From assembly GCA_964476135.1 (NCBI GenBank), contig CAYYYG010000003.1:1-54465 (forward strand): a stretch of 54,465 nucleotides of DNA. The letters are read 5' to 3'. The stretch is from CAYYYG01 sp964476135 (GTDB lineage Bacteria; Patescibacteriota; Microgenomatia; UBA1406; GWC2-37-13). Below, one piece after another: positions 41,781 through 49,618 of this stretch. Every line of letters starts with the position of its first letter. The stretch's first letter is position 1. A program made the translations under genes and the position numbers. The notes under the pieces were generated by a model. That model had not been told where the DNA came from. It ran no database searches and saw only the letters and a program-made list of their open reading frames with translations.

Positions 41781-42248
41781 TTATTTTGAATTTTTACCAA
41801 CTACTTTTTTTATGCTCTTTCGCACGACTTTACGTTTAGGTTTTTCTGCTGTTTCTTGTACAACCTCATCATCTTTTTTTTGATCATCTGCTACTATTTC
41901 TAGCTGTTTTTTTGCACCTGATGAGACCAAAACAATTTTCACATGCGAATAACGTCTTTTATATCCGCGGGCACTACCTCTACCTGCCGGATTAAAACGC
42001 TTTAATTTCTGTCCTTCTTCGACAAAAAAAGTTTTAAATTGTAACAAACTATCATCAACCTTTAAAGTGTTTTTTGCATTCGATATCGCCGACTTGATTG
42101 CTTTATATAATATTTTTGCCGAATTATCAGGCATATAAGCCAGTACTTCGACTGCATTAACCGGTTTCATTGACTTTACACGCGGTAATAAAAATCTTAC
42201 TTTTTTAGGTGCGATTTTTAAATTTTTTAAATAGGTTATCGATTCCAT
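41781..42248 (-). CDS. rplV: Ribosomal protein uL22 with charged C-terminal extension
   Basis: 155 residues. APKKVRFLLPRVKSMKPVNAVEVLAYM and RFNPAGRGSARGYKRRYSHVKIVL are uL22. The final ~40 residues (acidic, then Lys/Arg-rich) extend beyond the usual ~110-residue protein. It begins 1 nt after rplB, so there is no place for rpsS between them. Confidence 0.96.
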   Translation of the reverse strand: MESITYLKNLKIAPKKVRFLLPRVKSMKPVNAVEVLAYMPDNSAKILYKAIKSAISNAKNTLKVDDSLLQFKTFFVEEGQKLKRFNPAGRGSARGYKRRYSHVKIVLVSSGAKKQLEIVADDQKKDDEVVQETAEKPKRKVVRKSIKKVVGKNSK

Positions 42249-42249
42249 A

Positions 42250-43023
42250 TTATTTTCTTTTTTCTACTATAAATTTATTCGATGCTTTCTTCTTCCATCT
42301 CGTCCTAAAACCTCGGGCTGGCTTCCCCCAAGGAGTCTTAGGATGCATACCTTCGCCGGAACGTCCTTCACCACCACCGTGCGGATGACTACGCGGATTT
42401 TGAGCAGTTCCACGGACAGTCGGTCGGATACCCATTAATATTTTTCTACCTGCTTTACCTAAAATCCGATCTTTATGCTCAACATTACCCACTCGACCGA
42501 TTGTAGCATAACAGTCCTTAAAAAACATTCGAACTTCACCAGATGACAATTTGAGATGTACGTAATTATCATCTTTAGCCAAAACAACCGCAAAATTACC
42601 AGCACCTCTTATAATTTTTCCTCCCTGACCCGGGTGCATTTCGATATTATGTATTTCTATACCAATCGGGATATTTTTTAAAGGTACGGCGTTTCCTGTT
42701 TTTATATCTGCTCCTGCACCTGCCAATACCGTATCACCGACCTTTAAATTTACCGGATGTAATATATATCTCTTCTCACCATCCTGATACTCTATTAATG
42801 CTATATAAGCATTTCTATTGGGATCATACTCTATTCTGGTAACTTTACCGGACACATCACGCTTATCACGACGAAAATCAATAATTCGATAATATCTTTT
42901 TTGCCTCGAGCCCTGATGTCTGACAGATATTTTCCCGGAGTGATCGCGTCCAGAGTGTTTCTTCAGAATTTCGATTAGCCCTTTTTCCGGTTCCTGCGTC
43001 GCTGGTATATATAATTTTGTCAT
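42250..43023 (-). CDS. rplB: Ribosomal protein uL2
   Basis: 257 residues. SGRDHSGKISVRHQGSRQKRYYRIIDF and the C-terminal NPRSHPHGGGEGRSGEG with GKPARGFRTR are conserved uL2 segments near the peptidyl transferase centre. Slightly shorter than E. coli (273): the first ~15 residues are reduced. Confidence 0.97.
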   Translation of the reverse strand: MTKLYIPATQEPEKGLIEILKKHSGRDHSGKISVRHQGSRQKRYYRIIDFRRDKRDVSGKVTRIEYDPNRNAYIALIEYQDGEKRYILHPVNLKVGDTVLAGAGADIKTGNAVPLKNIPIGIEIHNIEMHPGQGGKIIRGAGNFAVVLAKDDNYVHLKLSSGEVRMFFKDCYATIGRVGNVEHKDRILGKAGRKILMGIRPTVRGTAQNPRSHPHGGGEGRSGEGMHPKTPWGKPARGFRTRWKKKASNKFIVEKRK

Positions 43024-43026
43024 ATT

Positions 43027-43314
43027 TTATGTCTGTGGAAATAATTTTATTTCTCCCTCACTTACTTTAACAAAGGCAATTTTTTTATCTGGCAATTGCT
43101 TTTTATTCGCTGATTTTCCAAATCTTCTAGATTTACCTTTATGCATCAATGTTCTTACTGAGTCAATTTTAACCTTATAAAGTTTCTTTAGCGCTTCGGT
43201 AATTTGATTTTTAGATGCAGAGGACGATACTTCAAACATATAAACTTTGTTTACAGCAAGACCAGATGCTTTTTCAGTCAATACCGGCTTTATCAAAACG
43301 TCAGTAATCAACAT
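43027..43314 (-). CDS. rplW: Ribosomal protein uL23
   Basis: 95 residues. LIKPVLTEKASGLAVNKVYMFEVSSSASKNQITEAL is the uL23 core, which lies at the tunnel exit. Normal position between rplD and rplB. Confidence 0.96.
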   Translation of the reverse strand: MLITDVLIKPVLTEKASGLAVNKVYMFEVSSSASKNQITEALKKLYKVKIDSVRTLMHKGKSRRFGKSANKKQLPDKKIAFVKVSEGEIKLFPQT

Positions 43315-43318
43315 AAGA

Positions 43319-43984
43319 TTATGATAAGAATCTCTTCTTTAAAACTTCTATCGCCTCTTTAGTAAAGGTGAGTATTTCTGTGTTTATAATACTGTAAGGA
43401 TTAATGGAACCGACATCTATTACGGAGATATATGGGATATTTCTTGCACCAAGAGATAAAGTATTCTTATCATCTGAATGAATAATAATCATGTTCTTTT
43501 TATTTTGTACTCCCATTTTAACTAACAACGAGCTTACATTTTTTGTTTTCGGATCTATATGTAACACTTCATTTGAAACACACATGACGGCACCATCATG
43601 AGCCTTTTGAGAAAGCGCCACTAATAAAGCTTTTTGCTTTTGCTTCTTGTTCATTTGTAATGAATTATTTCTTGGCCTTGGTCCGAATACGACTCCACCT
43701 CCAACAAAAACCGGCGCTTTAATACTGCCATGACGTGCTCTACCGGTACCTTTCTGACGGTAGATTTTCCTTGTAGAGCCGGTTACTTCACCTCTTGTTT
43801 TAGTCGAGGCGTTATATTCGCGGTTATTATAGAGATAAACTCTGACATATTGAGCAAGTAGTTTATTATTTACCTCAATGTTGAATATTTCTTTTGGAAG
43901 TTCAATAGAATCGGTATGAGTACCATCTGCATTATATACCGGAATATTTTTTTCAATTTTAGATTTTCTTTTAGTGTCTGCCAT
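43319..43984 (-). CDS. rplD: Ribosomal protein uL4
   Basis: 221 residues. STKTRGEVTGSTRKIYRQKGTGRARHGSIKAPVFVGGGVVFGPRPR is the long tunnel loop of uL4. In E. coli uL4 represses its own S10 operon through the leader; the attenuator-like leader here lies 0.7 kb upstream before rplC. Follows rplC by 13 nt. Confidence 0.97.
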   Translation of the reverse strand: MADTKRKSKIEKNIPVYNADGTHTDSIELPKEIFNIEVNNKLLAQYVRVYLYNNREYNASTKTRGEVTGSTRKIYRQKGTGRARHGSIKAPVFVGGGVVFGPRPRNNSLQMNKKQKQKALLVALSQKAHDGAVMCVSNEVLHIDPKTKNVSSLLVKMGVQNKKNMIIIHSDDKNTLSLGARNIPYISVIDVGSINPYSIINTEILTFTKEAIEVLKKRFLS

Positions 43985-43997
43985 AGTAATACGTAAA

Positions 43998-44681
43998 TTA
44001 ATTTTTTCCTCTTACCTCAACTAATGCTCCGATGTTACCAGGAACTAATCCTTTGACAACAATTGCTGAATCAGATACTGAAACTACAGATAGTCCTTGT
44101 ACTGTTACTCTATCATTACCCATTCTGCCCGCCATGCGTTTTCCACGATATACTCTACCGGGTGTTGTGGTTTGACCCATCGATCCTGGGGCACGATGTC
44201 TATCGGACTGTCCGTGAGTTTTCGGACCACCAGCAAATCCGTGTCGTTTTACTACACCTTGAAAACCCTTACCCTTTGATGTTCCTGATACATCTACAAT
44301 CTCGCCTTTCTTAAAAAAAAGAGTTGGTTTGAGCTCGCTACCTAAAAATATTTTAGACTCACCGATTTGAAAGCCGGTTTTTCCTTCTTCTTGAATGTAT
44401 TTAAGATCTATATTTAATTTATCTACTCTAATCTCGCGCAAAAAACGAAGCGGGGTTTTCACTCCCGCTTTTTCAATCTGTCCACGCGATGGTTTATTAA
44501 TCGATTTTGCTTTCTGTATACCAAGCTTAACCGCAAGAACTTTTGTGTTATCTTTCGGAGAAGGTTTAATATCTATAATATAACAAGATTGAGTTTCAAT
44601 TGAAGTGACCGGGATTCTAATTCCTGCATCATCAAATAATTGCGACTGATTTTGTTTTTTTCCTAAAATAAAACCTGACAT
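43998..44681 (-). CDS. rplC: Ribosomal protein uL3
   Basis: 227 residues. GKGFQGVVKRHGFAGGPKTHGQSDRHRAPGSMGQTTTPGRVYRGKRMAGRMG is unmistakable uL3. First gene behind a promoter and terminator-like leader (separate entries). The ATG at 44681 has no Shine-Dalgarno motif; the T-tract of the leader hairpin lies 12 nt before it. Confidence 0.97.
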   Translation of the reverse strand: MSGFILGKKQNQSQLFDDAGIRIPVTSIETQSCYIIDIKPSPKDNTKVLAVKLGIQKAKSINKPSRGQIEKAGVKTPLRFLREIRVDKLNIDLKYIQEEGKTGFQIGESKIFLGSELKPTLFFKKGEIVDVSGTSKGKGFQGVVKRHGFAGGPKTHGQSDRHRAPGSMGQTTTPGRVYRGKRMAGRMGNDRVTVQGLSVVSVSDSAIVVKGLVPGNIGALVEVRGKN

Positions 44682-44692
44682 ATTATCGTAAC

Positions 44693-44716
44693 AAAAAAAA
44701 TGGCCCAGACAGGGCC
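44693..44716 (-). terminator. Terminator-like hairpin in rplC leader
   Basis: In the RNA, GGCCC-UGUCU-GGGCC (44716-44702) followed by A and eight U (44700-44693), 11 nt before the rplC start. This is a classic intrinsic terminator shape placed in a 5' leader, which suggests attenuation. Confidence 0.65.
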
Positions 44717-44726
44717 TTAATCTGTC
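44708..44726 (-). promoter_or_regulatory. Competing (anti-terminator-like) stem in rplC leader
   Basis: GACAG in RNA (44726-44722) can pair with CUGUC (44712-44708), which includes the loop and one stem base of the terminator hairpin. The two structures cannot form together. Confidence 0.4.
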
Positions 44727-44732
44727 CGTAAA

Positions 44733-44775
44733 TCCGGAAACTACCGGAACAAAAAATTTTCCTTAAATCGGAAAA
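44733..44775 (-). promoter_or_regulatory. Upstream hairpins of rplC leader
   Basis: Two further stems in the leader RNA: UUUUCC/GGAAAA (44775-44757), followed directly by U6 like a weak AT-rich terminator, and UCCGG/CCGGA (44748-44733). They precede the terminator-like stem. Confidence 0.5.
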
Positions 44776-44790
44776 TTATCATCGATTGAA

Positions 44791-44819
44791 ATTATATACC
44801 AAACTGCTAGATTATGCAA
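44791..44819 (-). promoter_or_regulatory. Promoter of rplC operon
   Basis: -35 TTGCAT (44819-44814) and -10 TATAAT (44796-44791), spacer 17 bp, on the minus strand between rpsJ and rplC. It predicts transcription from about 44784 and a leader of about 100 nt. Confidence 0.7.
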
Positions 44820-44843
44820 TACATTCATATCAGGAAATCTAGC
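44806..44843. repeat. 8-bp inverted repeat around the rplC promoter -35
   Basis: GCTAGATT (44806-44813) and AATCTAGC (44836-44843), 22 bp apart, flank the -35 box. Could be an operator or chance. Confidence 0.3.
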
Positions 44844-44865
44844 CTTCTACCCATACAAAAAAACA

Positions 44866-45174
44866 TTACATTTTGACCTCTACCCAAACTCCTGCTGGTA
44901 GTTCAAGATGCATTAATGAATCGATAGTTTGATTTGTAGGGTTAACGATATCGAGAAGTCTTTTATGAATTTTAAAACCGAAATGTTCTCTTGAGTCTTT
45001 ATCTATGAATGTTGACTTAGTAACGACAAAAACTGATTTTTTTGTAGGGAGAGGAACAGGTCCTTGAATAGAGGCTCCTGTTTTGATGGCTGTATCCACT
45101 ATCTTCTGACATGTCTCATCGACAAGTCTATGATCGTAAGCTTTTAACCGGATTCGAATTCTACCTTTTGGCAT
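44866..45174 (-). CDS. rpsJ: Ribosomal protein uS10
   Basis: 102 residues. RIRIRLKAYDHRLVDETCQKIVDTA, GPVPLPTKK and SREHFGFKIHKRLLDIVNPT are uS10. Also acts with NusB in antitermination. It has its own promoter and is separated from rplC by a second promoter, so uS10 and the rest of the operon can be controlled separately. Confidence 0.97.
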   Translation of the reverse strand: MPKGRIRIRLKAYDHRLVDETCQKIVDTAIKTGASIQGPVPLPTKKSVFVVTKSTFIDKDSREHFGFKIHKRLLDIVNPTNQTIDSLMHLELPAGVWVEVKM

Positions 45175-45205
45175 ATTTTTATAAAGTGCAAATATCTACA
45201 GTCGT

Positions 45206-45233
45206 ATTATACATTATTCTCTTAAATCTGCAA
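45206..45233 (-). promoter_or_regulatory. Promoter of rpsJ
   Basis: -35 TTGCAG (45233-45228) and -10 TATAAT (45211-45206), spacer 16 bp. The predicted leader is about 25 nt. Confidence 0.6.
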
Positions 45234-45274
45234 ATGATTCTGTAATTATTTATACTTTAATTTTTAAAGGGAAA

Positions 45275-45314
45275 TGCTATACCCGCAATTGGATAACCCA
45301 AAGCGGGTATAGCA
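45275..45314 (-). terminator. Strong hairpin after tuf
   Basis: Twelve-bp perfect stem TGCTATACCCGC (45275-45286) / GCGGGTATAGCA (45303-45314); the 16-nt loop can add four more pairs (TTGG/CCAA). On the minus strand it lies 12 nt after the tuf stop and is followed by TTTCCCTTT, a poor U-tract, so it may be a terminator or an mRNA-stability element. Confidence 0.6.
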
Positions 45315-45326
45315 CTAACAATTATA

Positions 45327-46511
45327 TTACTTAATAATTTTGGTGATAACTCCGGCACCAACCGTATGACCACCTTCGCGAATTGCGAATTTAAGACCCT
45401 CTTCAAGAGCAATAGGATATATTAATTTCGCATCTATCTTAATATTATCCCCAGGCATGACCATCTCGACTCCTGCCGGAAGATTAAGTTCACCGGTAAC
45501 ATCTGTGGTTCTGATATAGAACTGTGGACGATAACCTTTGAAGAATGGGGTGTGTCTTCCGCCTTCTTCTTTTGTAAGGACATATATTTCCGCCTCAAAT
45601 TCGGTGTGAGGGGTTACACTTCCTGGTTTTGCAATTACCTGACCACGTTCAATATCGTTCTTTTCAACACCTCGAAGAAGGGCGCCAACATTGTCGCCTG
45701 CTCTAGCTTCATCAAGTGTTTTTCGGAACATTTCAATTCCGGTGATAACAGTCTTGGTTGTTTCTTTGACACCAACGATTTCAACTTCTTCGTTTACTTT
45801 GATAACGCCTCTTTCAACTCTACCTGTAGCAACTGTTCCACGTCCTGAGATTGTGAATACATCTTCGACCGGCATAAGGAACGGTTTGTCCAAAGGTCGT
45901 ACTGGTTCCGGAACGTATTCGTCGACCGCTTTCATGAGGTCTTCGATAGCTTTTATTGATGCGGCATCATCTTCAAGAGCCTTGAGAGATGAACCTTTAA
46001 TGACCGGAACTTTATCTCCAGGATATTTATACTTAGTAAGAAGGTCGCGAACTTCCATTTCGACTAGGTCGATAATCTCTTTGTCCTGTACCATGTCGAC
46101 TTTATTAAGATAAACAACGATTGCCGGAACGTTAACCTGTCTTGACAAAAGAATATGTTCTCTTGTTTGAGGCATAGGACCGTCCGGGGCGGAAACAACT
46201 AAAATTGCTCCGTCCATTTGAGCAGCACCGGTGATCATGTTTTTGATATAGTCAGCATGACCTGGGGCGTCGATGTGTGCATAATGACGCTTGTCTGTTT
46301 CGTATTCCGAGTGATGTATATTAATAGTAACTCCGCGTGCCTTTTCTTCTGGAGCTTTATCGATTTCTTCGTATTTAAGAAATTGTGCCTGTCCTTTTTT
46401 GGAAAGAACATAGTGGATTGCAGAAGTAGTTGTAGTTTTACCATGATCCACATGGCCAATGGTACCAATATTTAAATGAGGCTTATTTCTCTGAAATACA
46501 CCTGTAGCCAT
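45327..46511 (-). CDS. tuf: Translation elongation factor Tu
   Basis: 394 residues. G1 GHVDHGKT, DAPGHADY (G3; Ala where most have Cys), NKVDM (G4) and the standard domains II and III ending GGHTVGAGVITKI. It delivers aminoacyl-tRNA to the ribosome. It stands directly upstream of rpsJ without rpsL, rpsG or fusA, and has its own consensus promoter and a hairpin at the 3' end, so it is probably a single-gene transcript. Confidence 0.98.
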   Translation of the reverse strand: MATGVFQRNKPHLNIGTIGHVDHGKTTTTSAIHYVLSKKGQAQFLKYEEIDKAPEEKARGVTINIHHSEYETDKRHYAHIDAPGHADYIKNMITGAAQMDGAILVVSAPDGPMPQTREHILLSRQVNVPAIVVYLNKVDMVQDKEIIDLVEMEVRDLLTKYKYPGDKVPVIKGSSLKALEDDAASIKAIEDLMKAVDEYVPEPVRPLDKPFLMPVEDVFTISGRGTVATGRVERGVIKVNEEVEIVGVKETTKTVITGIEMFRKTLDEARAGDNVGALLRGVEKNDIERGQVIAKPGSVTPHTEFEAEIYVLTKEEGGRHTPFFKGYRPQFYIRTTDVTGELNLPAGVEMVMPGDNIKIDAKLIYPIALEEGLKFAIREGGHTVGAGVITKIIK

Positions 46512-46564
46512 AGTATAAAAAATAAATTAATAAATAAAGATCAGAAAAAATTTCTTTATCCCTT

Positions 46565-46593
46565 ATAATAATCGGCTCTCTAAAAAATGTCAA
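46565..46593 (-). promoter_or_regulatory. Promoter of tuf
   Basis: -35 TTGACA (46593-46588, perfect) and -10 TATTAT (46570-46565), spacer 17 bp. The leader to the ATG at 46511 would be about 45-50 nt. This is the nearest to consensus in the window. Confidence 0.8.
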
Positions 46594-46613
46594 GGCCTTT
46601 TTTACCTTCATCA

Positions 46614-46622
46614 TGCTACAAT
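46614..46622 (+). promoter_or_regulatory. Extended -10, 6 nt before helicase-nuclease gene
   Basis: TGCTACAAT, with 6 nt to the ATG at 46629. It predicts a leaderless mRNA; no Shine-Dalgarno motif. Confidence 0.6.
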
Positions 46623-46628
46623 GACTCC

Positions 46629-49601
46629 ATGTTGAACCCACAACAAAAAAAAGCCGTGGAGCTGAATAAAGGACCGGTGCTTATAGTTGCCGGTGCGGGT
46701 ACTGGTAAGACAACAGTTATTGTCGAAAAAATAAAACACCTGATCTTAAAGAAAAAAGTCCGGCCAGAAAAAATACTTGCACTGACCTTCACCGAAAAAG
46801 CAGCGGCCGAAATGGAGGAACGCGTGGATCAAAGCCTTCCCTATGGCATGTTTCAGATGTGGATTTCGACCTTTCATTCATTCGCGGATCAGATACTAAG
46901 AGCTCACATAGGTCACATAGGCATCGATCCGGGCTACAAGCTTATGGGCGATGCTGAAACGGTTTCATTTCTCAAAAAAAATCTGTTCCTATTTGAATTA
47001 GAATATTTCCGCCCCATTGGCAACCCGAATAAATTTTTGCATTCACTTATACAGCACTTCGACCGCCTTCGAGATGAAAACATTAGTCCCAATGAGTATT
47101 TACAGTATGCAGAAAAACAAAATTTGAAGAGCGATTTGACCGAAGAAGAAAAGAAAAAAACACTGGAGCTGGCTCGGGCATATAAAAAATTTCAGGATTT
47201 GAAAGTAAAAAATAGTAAGCTTGACTTTGCTGATCTAATTTACCACCTTCTCGAACTGCTTCATAAAAGACCCAATATTCTAGCCCAGTTGAAAGAACAG
47301 TTTGAATATATTTTAGTCGATGAATTCCAGGACACAAACATAGCACAGTATCTCCTGATAAAACTGTTAGCACCGCCTTCAAACAAAGTAAAGTTGACTG
47401 TCGTCGGCGACGATTCGCAGGCGATATACAAATTTCGTGGCGCATCGGTTTCGAATATATTGCAGTTTATGAAAGACTATTCAGAAGCCGAATCCGTTAC
47501 TCTGAATAAAAATTATCGCTCCAATCAGGTACTTCTGGACTATGCCTATCGACTAATAAAAAATAACGATCCGGATACGCTCGAATCCCAGCTGGGAATT
47601 TCTAAGGAGCTGAAAGGGACAAAAAAAGGGGACAAAGACACTTCATTACAATTATATATAGGCAGCAATTCGGATAATGAAGCAGATTATATAGTTAGAT
47701 CGATTCTCGAACAGACAAAAGCCGACAAAGACCTCAAATACTCGGATATAGCAATTCTTGTTCGAGCAAATAAACATGCCGAACCTGTTATAGCTTCCCT
47801 TAATCGAGCAGGCATCCCCTATCGCATTTGGGGGAAATCGGCACTTTATAAGCAGCCGGAAATCAGGGATTTGATCGCGTACTTAAAAACTTTGCGCGAT
47901 CCGTACGACTCGGCCTCTTTTTACCGCATACTCACGATGTCGTTAATCGATATTGACCACCATGATATCAGCCTTCTCACCGGCTTTGCAAAGAAAACAT
48001 CTCTATCTTTAACTGTTGCTATGGAGGTTTACGCCTCCCTTTTCAATAATGAATGGTATCTGCCACAGTACGATGTTTATCGTCCGCATATTCCGCTGTT
48101 TTCGGAATCGACCAAATCAAAGCTGACTAAGCTAACAGCAATGTTAAGAAGACACCAGAATCTTATAAAAACACATACGGCAGGACAAATACTTTATTAT
48201 TTTCTTGAAGACATCGGATATCTTAAAAAAATGGCCTCATCCAGGACGGATTTCGAAGAAAAATCCGTTATTAATATATCTCATTTTTTTAACAAGCTTA
48301 AATCACTCGAAGGCGAACAGGAAGACAGCTCCGTTTCGGCTGTTGTCGACTACCTAGAAACAAGTCTTGAAATCGGAGAATCGCCAAATATGCTTGAAGC
48401 AGACAAAAATAGTTACAATGCTGTGAACATACTCACAGTCCATGCGGCAAAGGGACTTGAATTTCGAGTCGTATATATCTTGAATCTAGTACACGGACGC
48501 TTTCCGACATATAACAAAAGGGAAAGCATACCAATTCCTGACGAGCTTATAAAAGAGATACTGCCGCAGGGAGATTTTCATACTCTCGAAGAGAGGAGAT
48601 TGTTTTACGTAGCCTTAACAAGAGCAAAAGAAAAATTATTTTTAACCGGGGCAAGATTTTATGGAGATGGTAAAAGGCAGCGTAAAATTTCACCATTCGT
48701 AATAGAAACAGTCGGTCAGGAAAAAATAACTCAAGTCACCAGCGAATATAAAGATACAAACAACCAGCTGACTATATTCGACTTCAAACCACAGGAACTA
48801 AAACCTCAACAATCAGCAAAAGATGATAAAAATGAAATTAAAGTAATAAACAACCTGTCGAATTTTTCATATTCACAACTGGAGAGTTTTTCTGTCTGCG
48901 CACTACAATACAAATATCTATATGTACTAAAAATTCCCACCACCCCGTCGGCTGCTGCCTCTTTCGGCGAAAGCATCCATAAAACGCTGCAGCGTTTTTA
49001 TATGGATTTCCAAAAAAATAATACTGTAGATCTGGAATATTTGCATAAATTATACAAACGACTATGGATACCTGTGGGGTATGAATCCGCAGCGGATGAA
49101 GCTTACCGTAAAAAAAAGGGTGAAGAAATGCTTACCGGATTTTATAAAAGTTTTCATGATAAACATAAATCGATAATAGGAGTTGAAAAATTATTTAAGA
49201 TTAAAATCGATACTGATATATATATAACCGGAAAAATCGACCGAATCGACCAGGCAGCGGAGGACGGGATAGAAATCATCGACTATAAAACCGGGCGAAT
49301 GCCTGATGAAAAGGAACTGAAGAAAAATCTGCAGCTTTCAATATATGCATTGGCAGCAACAGACCCCTCCATGTTCGGCAAAAAAATCGATGATGTTCAT
49401 CTGACATTCTACTATCTCAACGACAATAAAAAAATCACCTCAAAAAGATCGCAGGAGGACCTTATGGAAGTTAAACAGGAAATCAGAAAGAGGGCTAACG
49501 AAATTAAAGTGAGTCATTTTAAGGCAAATCCAGGTCCATGGTGCAAATTCTGCCAATTTAACCTTATTTGCGATGCCGGCAGTAATTACCTTAGCAAATA
49601 A
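46629..49601 (+). CDS. UvrD-like helicase fused to RecB/AddB-type Fe-S nuclease
   Basis: 990 residues. Helicase part (1-~720): GAGTGKT (22-28), TFTEKAAAEM, DEFQDTN, GDDSQAIYKFRGAS, NYRSNQVLLDYA, TVHAAKGLEFRVVY and RRLFYVALTRAKE. Nuclease part (~760-990): GKIDRID and EIIDYKTG, the PD-(D/E)xK residues, with one Cys (SVCALQYKY) and CKFCQFNLIC, a four-Cys pattern as in Fe-S nucleases of AddB/Cas4. Likely double-strand-break repair or foreign DNA processing, in one chain. The ATG at 46629 is chosen over 46587, which would overlap the tuf promoter. Confidence 0.92.
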   Translation: MLNPQQKKAVELNKGPVLIVAGAGTGKTTVIVEKIKHLILKKKVRPEKILALTFTEKAAAEMEERVDQSLPYGMFQMWISTFHSFADQILRAHIGHIGIDPGYKLMGDAETVSFLKKNLFLFELEYFRPIGNPNKFLHSLIQHFDRLRDENISPNEYLQYAEKQNLKSDLTEEEKKKTLELARAYKKFQDLKVKNSKLDFADLIYHLLELLHKRPNILAQLKEQFEYILVDEFQDTNIAQYLLIKLLAPPSNKVKLTVVGDDSQAIYKFRGASVSNILQFMKDYSEAESVTLNKNYRSNQVLLDYAYRLIKNNDPDTLESQLGISKELKGTKKGDKDTSLQLYIGSNSDNEADYIVRSILEQTKADKDLKYSDIAILVRANKHAEPVIASLNRAGIPYRIWGKSALYKQPEIRDLIAYLKTLRDPYDSASFYRILTMSLIDIDHHDISLLTGFAKKTSLSLTVAMEVYASLFNNEWYLPQYDVYRPHIPLFSESTKSKLTKLTAMLRRHQNLIKTHTAGQILYYFLEDIGYLKKMASSRTDFEEKSVINISHFFNKLKSLEGEQEDSSVSAVVDYLETSLEIGESPNMLEADKNSYNAVNILTVHAAKGLEFRVVYILNLVHGRFPTYNKRESIPIPDELIKEILPQGDFHTLEERRLFYVALTRAKEKLFLTGARFYGDGKRQRKISPFVIETVGQEKITQVTSEYKDTNNQLTIFDFKPQELKPQQSAKDDKNEIKVINNLSNFSYSQLESFSVCALQYKYLYVLKIPTTPSAAASFGESIHKTLQRFYMDFQKNNTVDLEYLHKLYKRLWIPVGYESAADEAYRKKKGEEMLTGFYKSFHDKHKSIIGVEKLFKIKIDTDIYITGKIDRIDQAAEDGIEIIDYKTGRMPDEKELKKNLQLSIYALAATDPSMFGKKIDDVHLTFYYLNDNKKITSKRSQEDLMEVKQEIRKRANEIKVSHFKANPGPWCKFCQFNLICDAGSNYLSK

Positions 49602-49610
49602 TGATATAAT
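49602..49610 (+). promoter_or_regulatory. Extended -10 before membrane GT2 gene
   Basis: TGATATAAT, 8 nt before the ATG at 49619, directly after the stop of the helicase-nuclease gene. Confidence 0.55.
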
Positions 49611-49618
49611 CCATCCTA

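Noticed and set aside
46587..46628. Upstream in-frame start for the helicase-nuclease gene
   Set aside because: It would overlap the tuf promoter and lies before the extended -10 that fits the ATG at 46629; the family starts at LNPQQKKAV.
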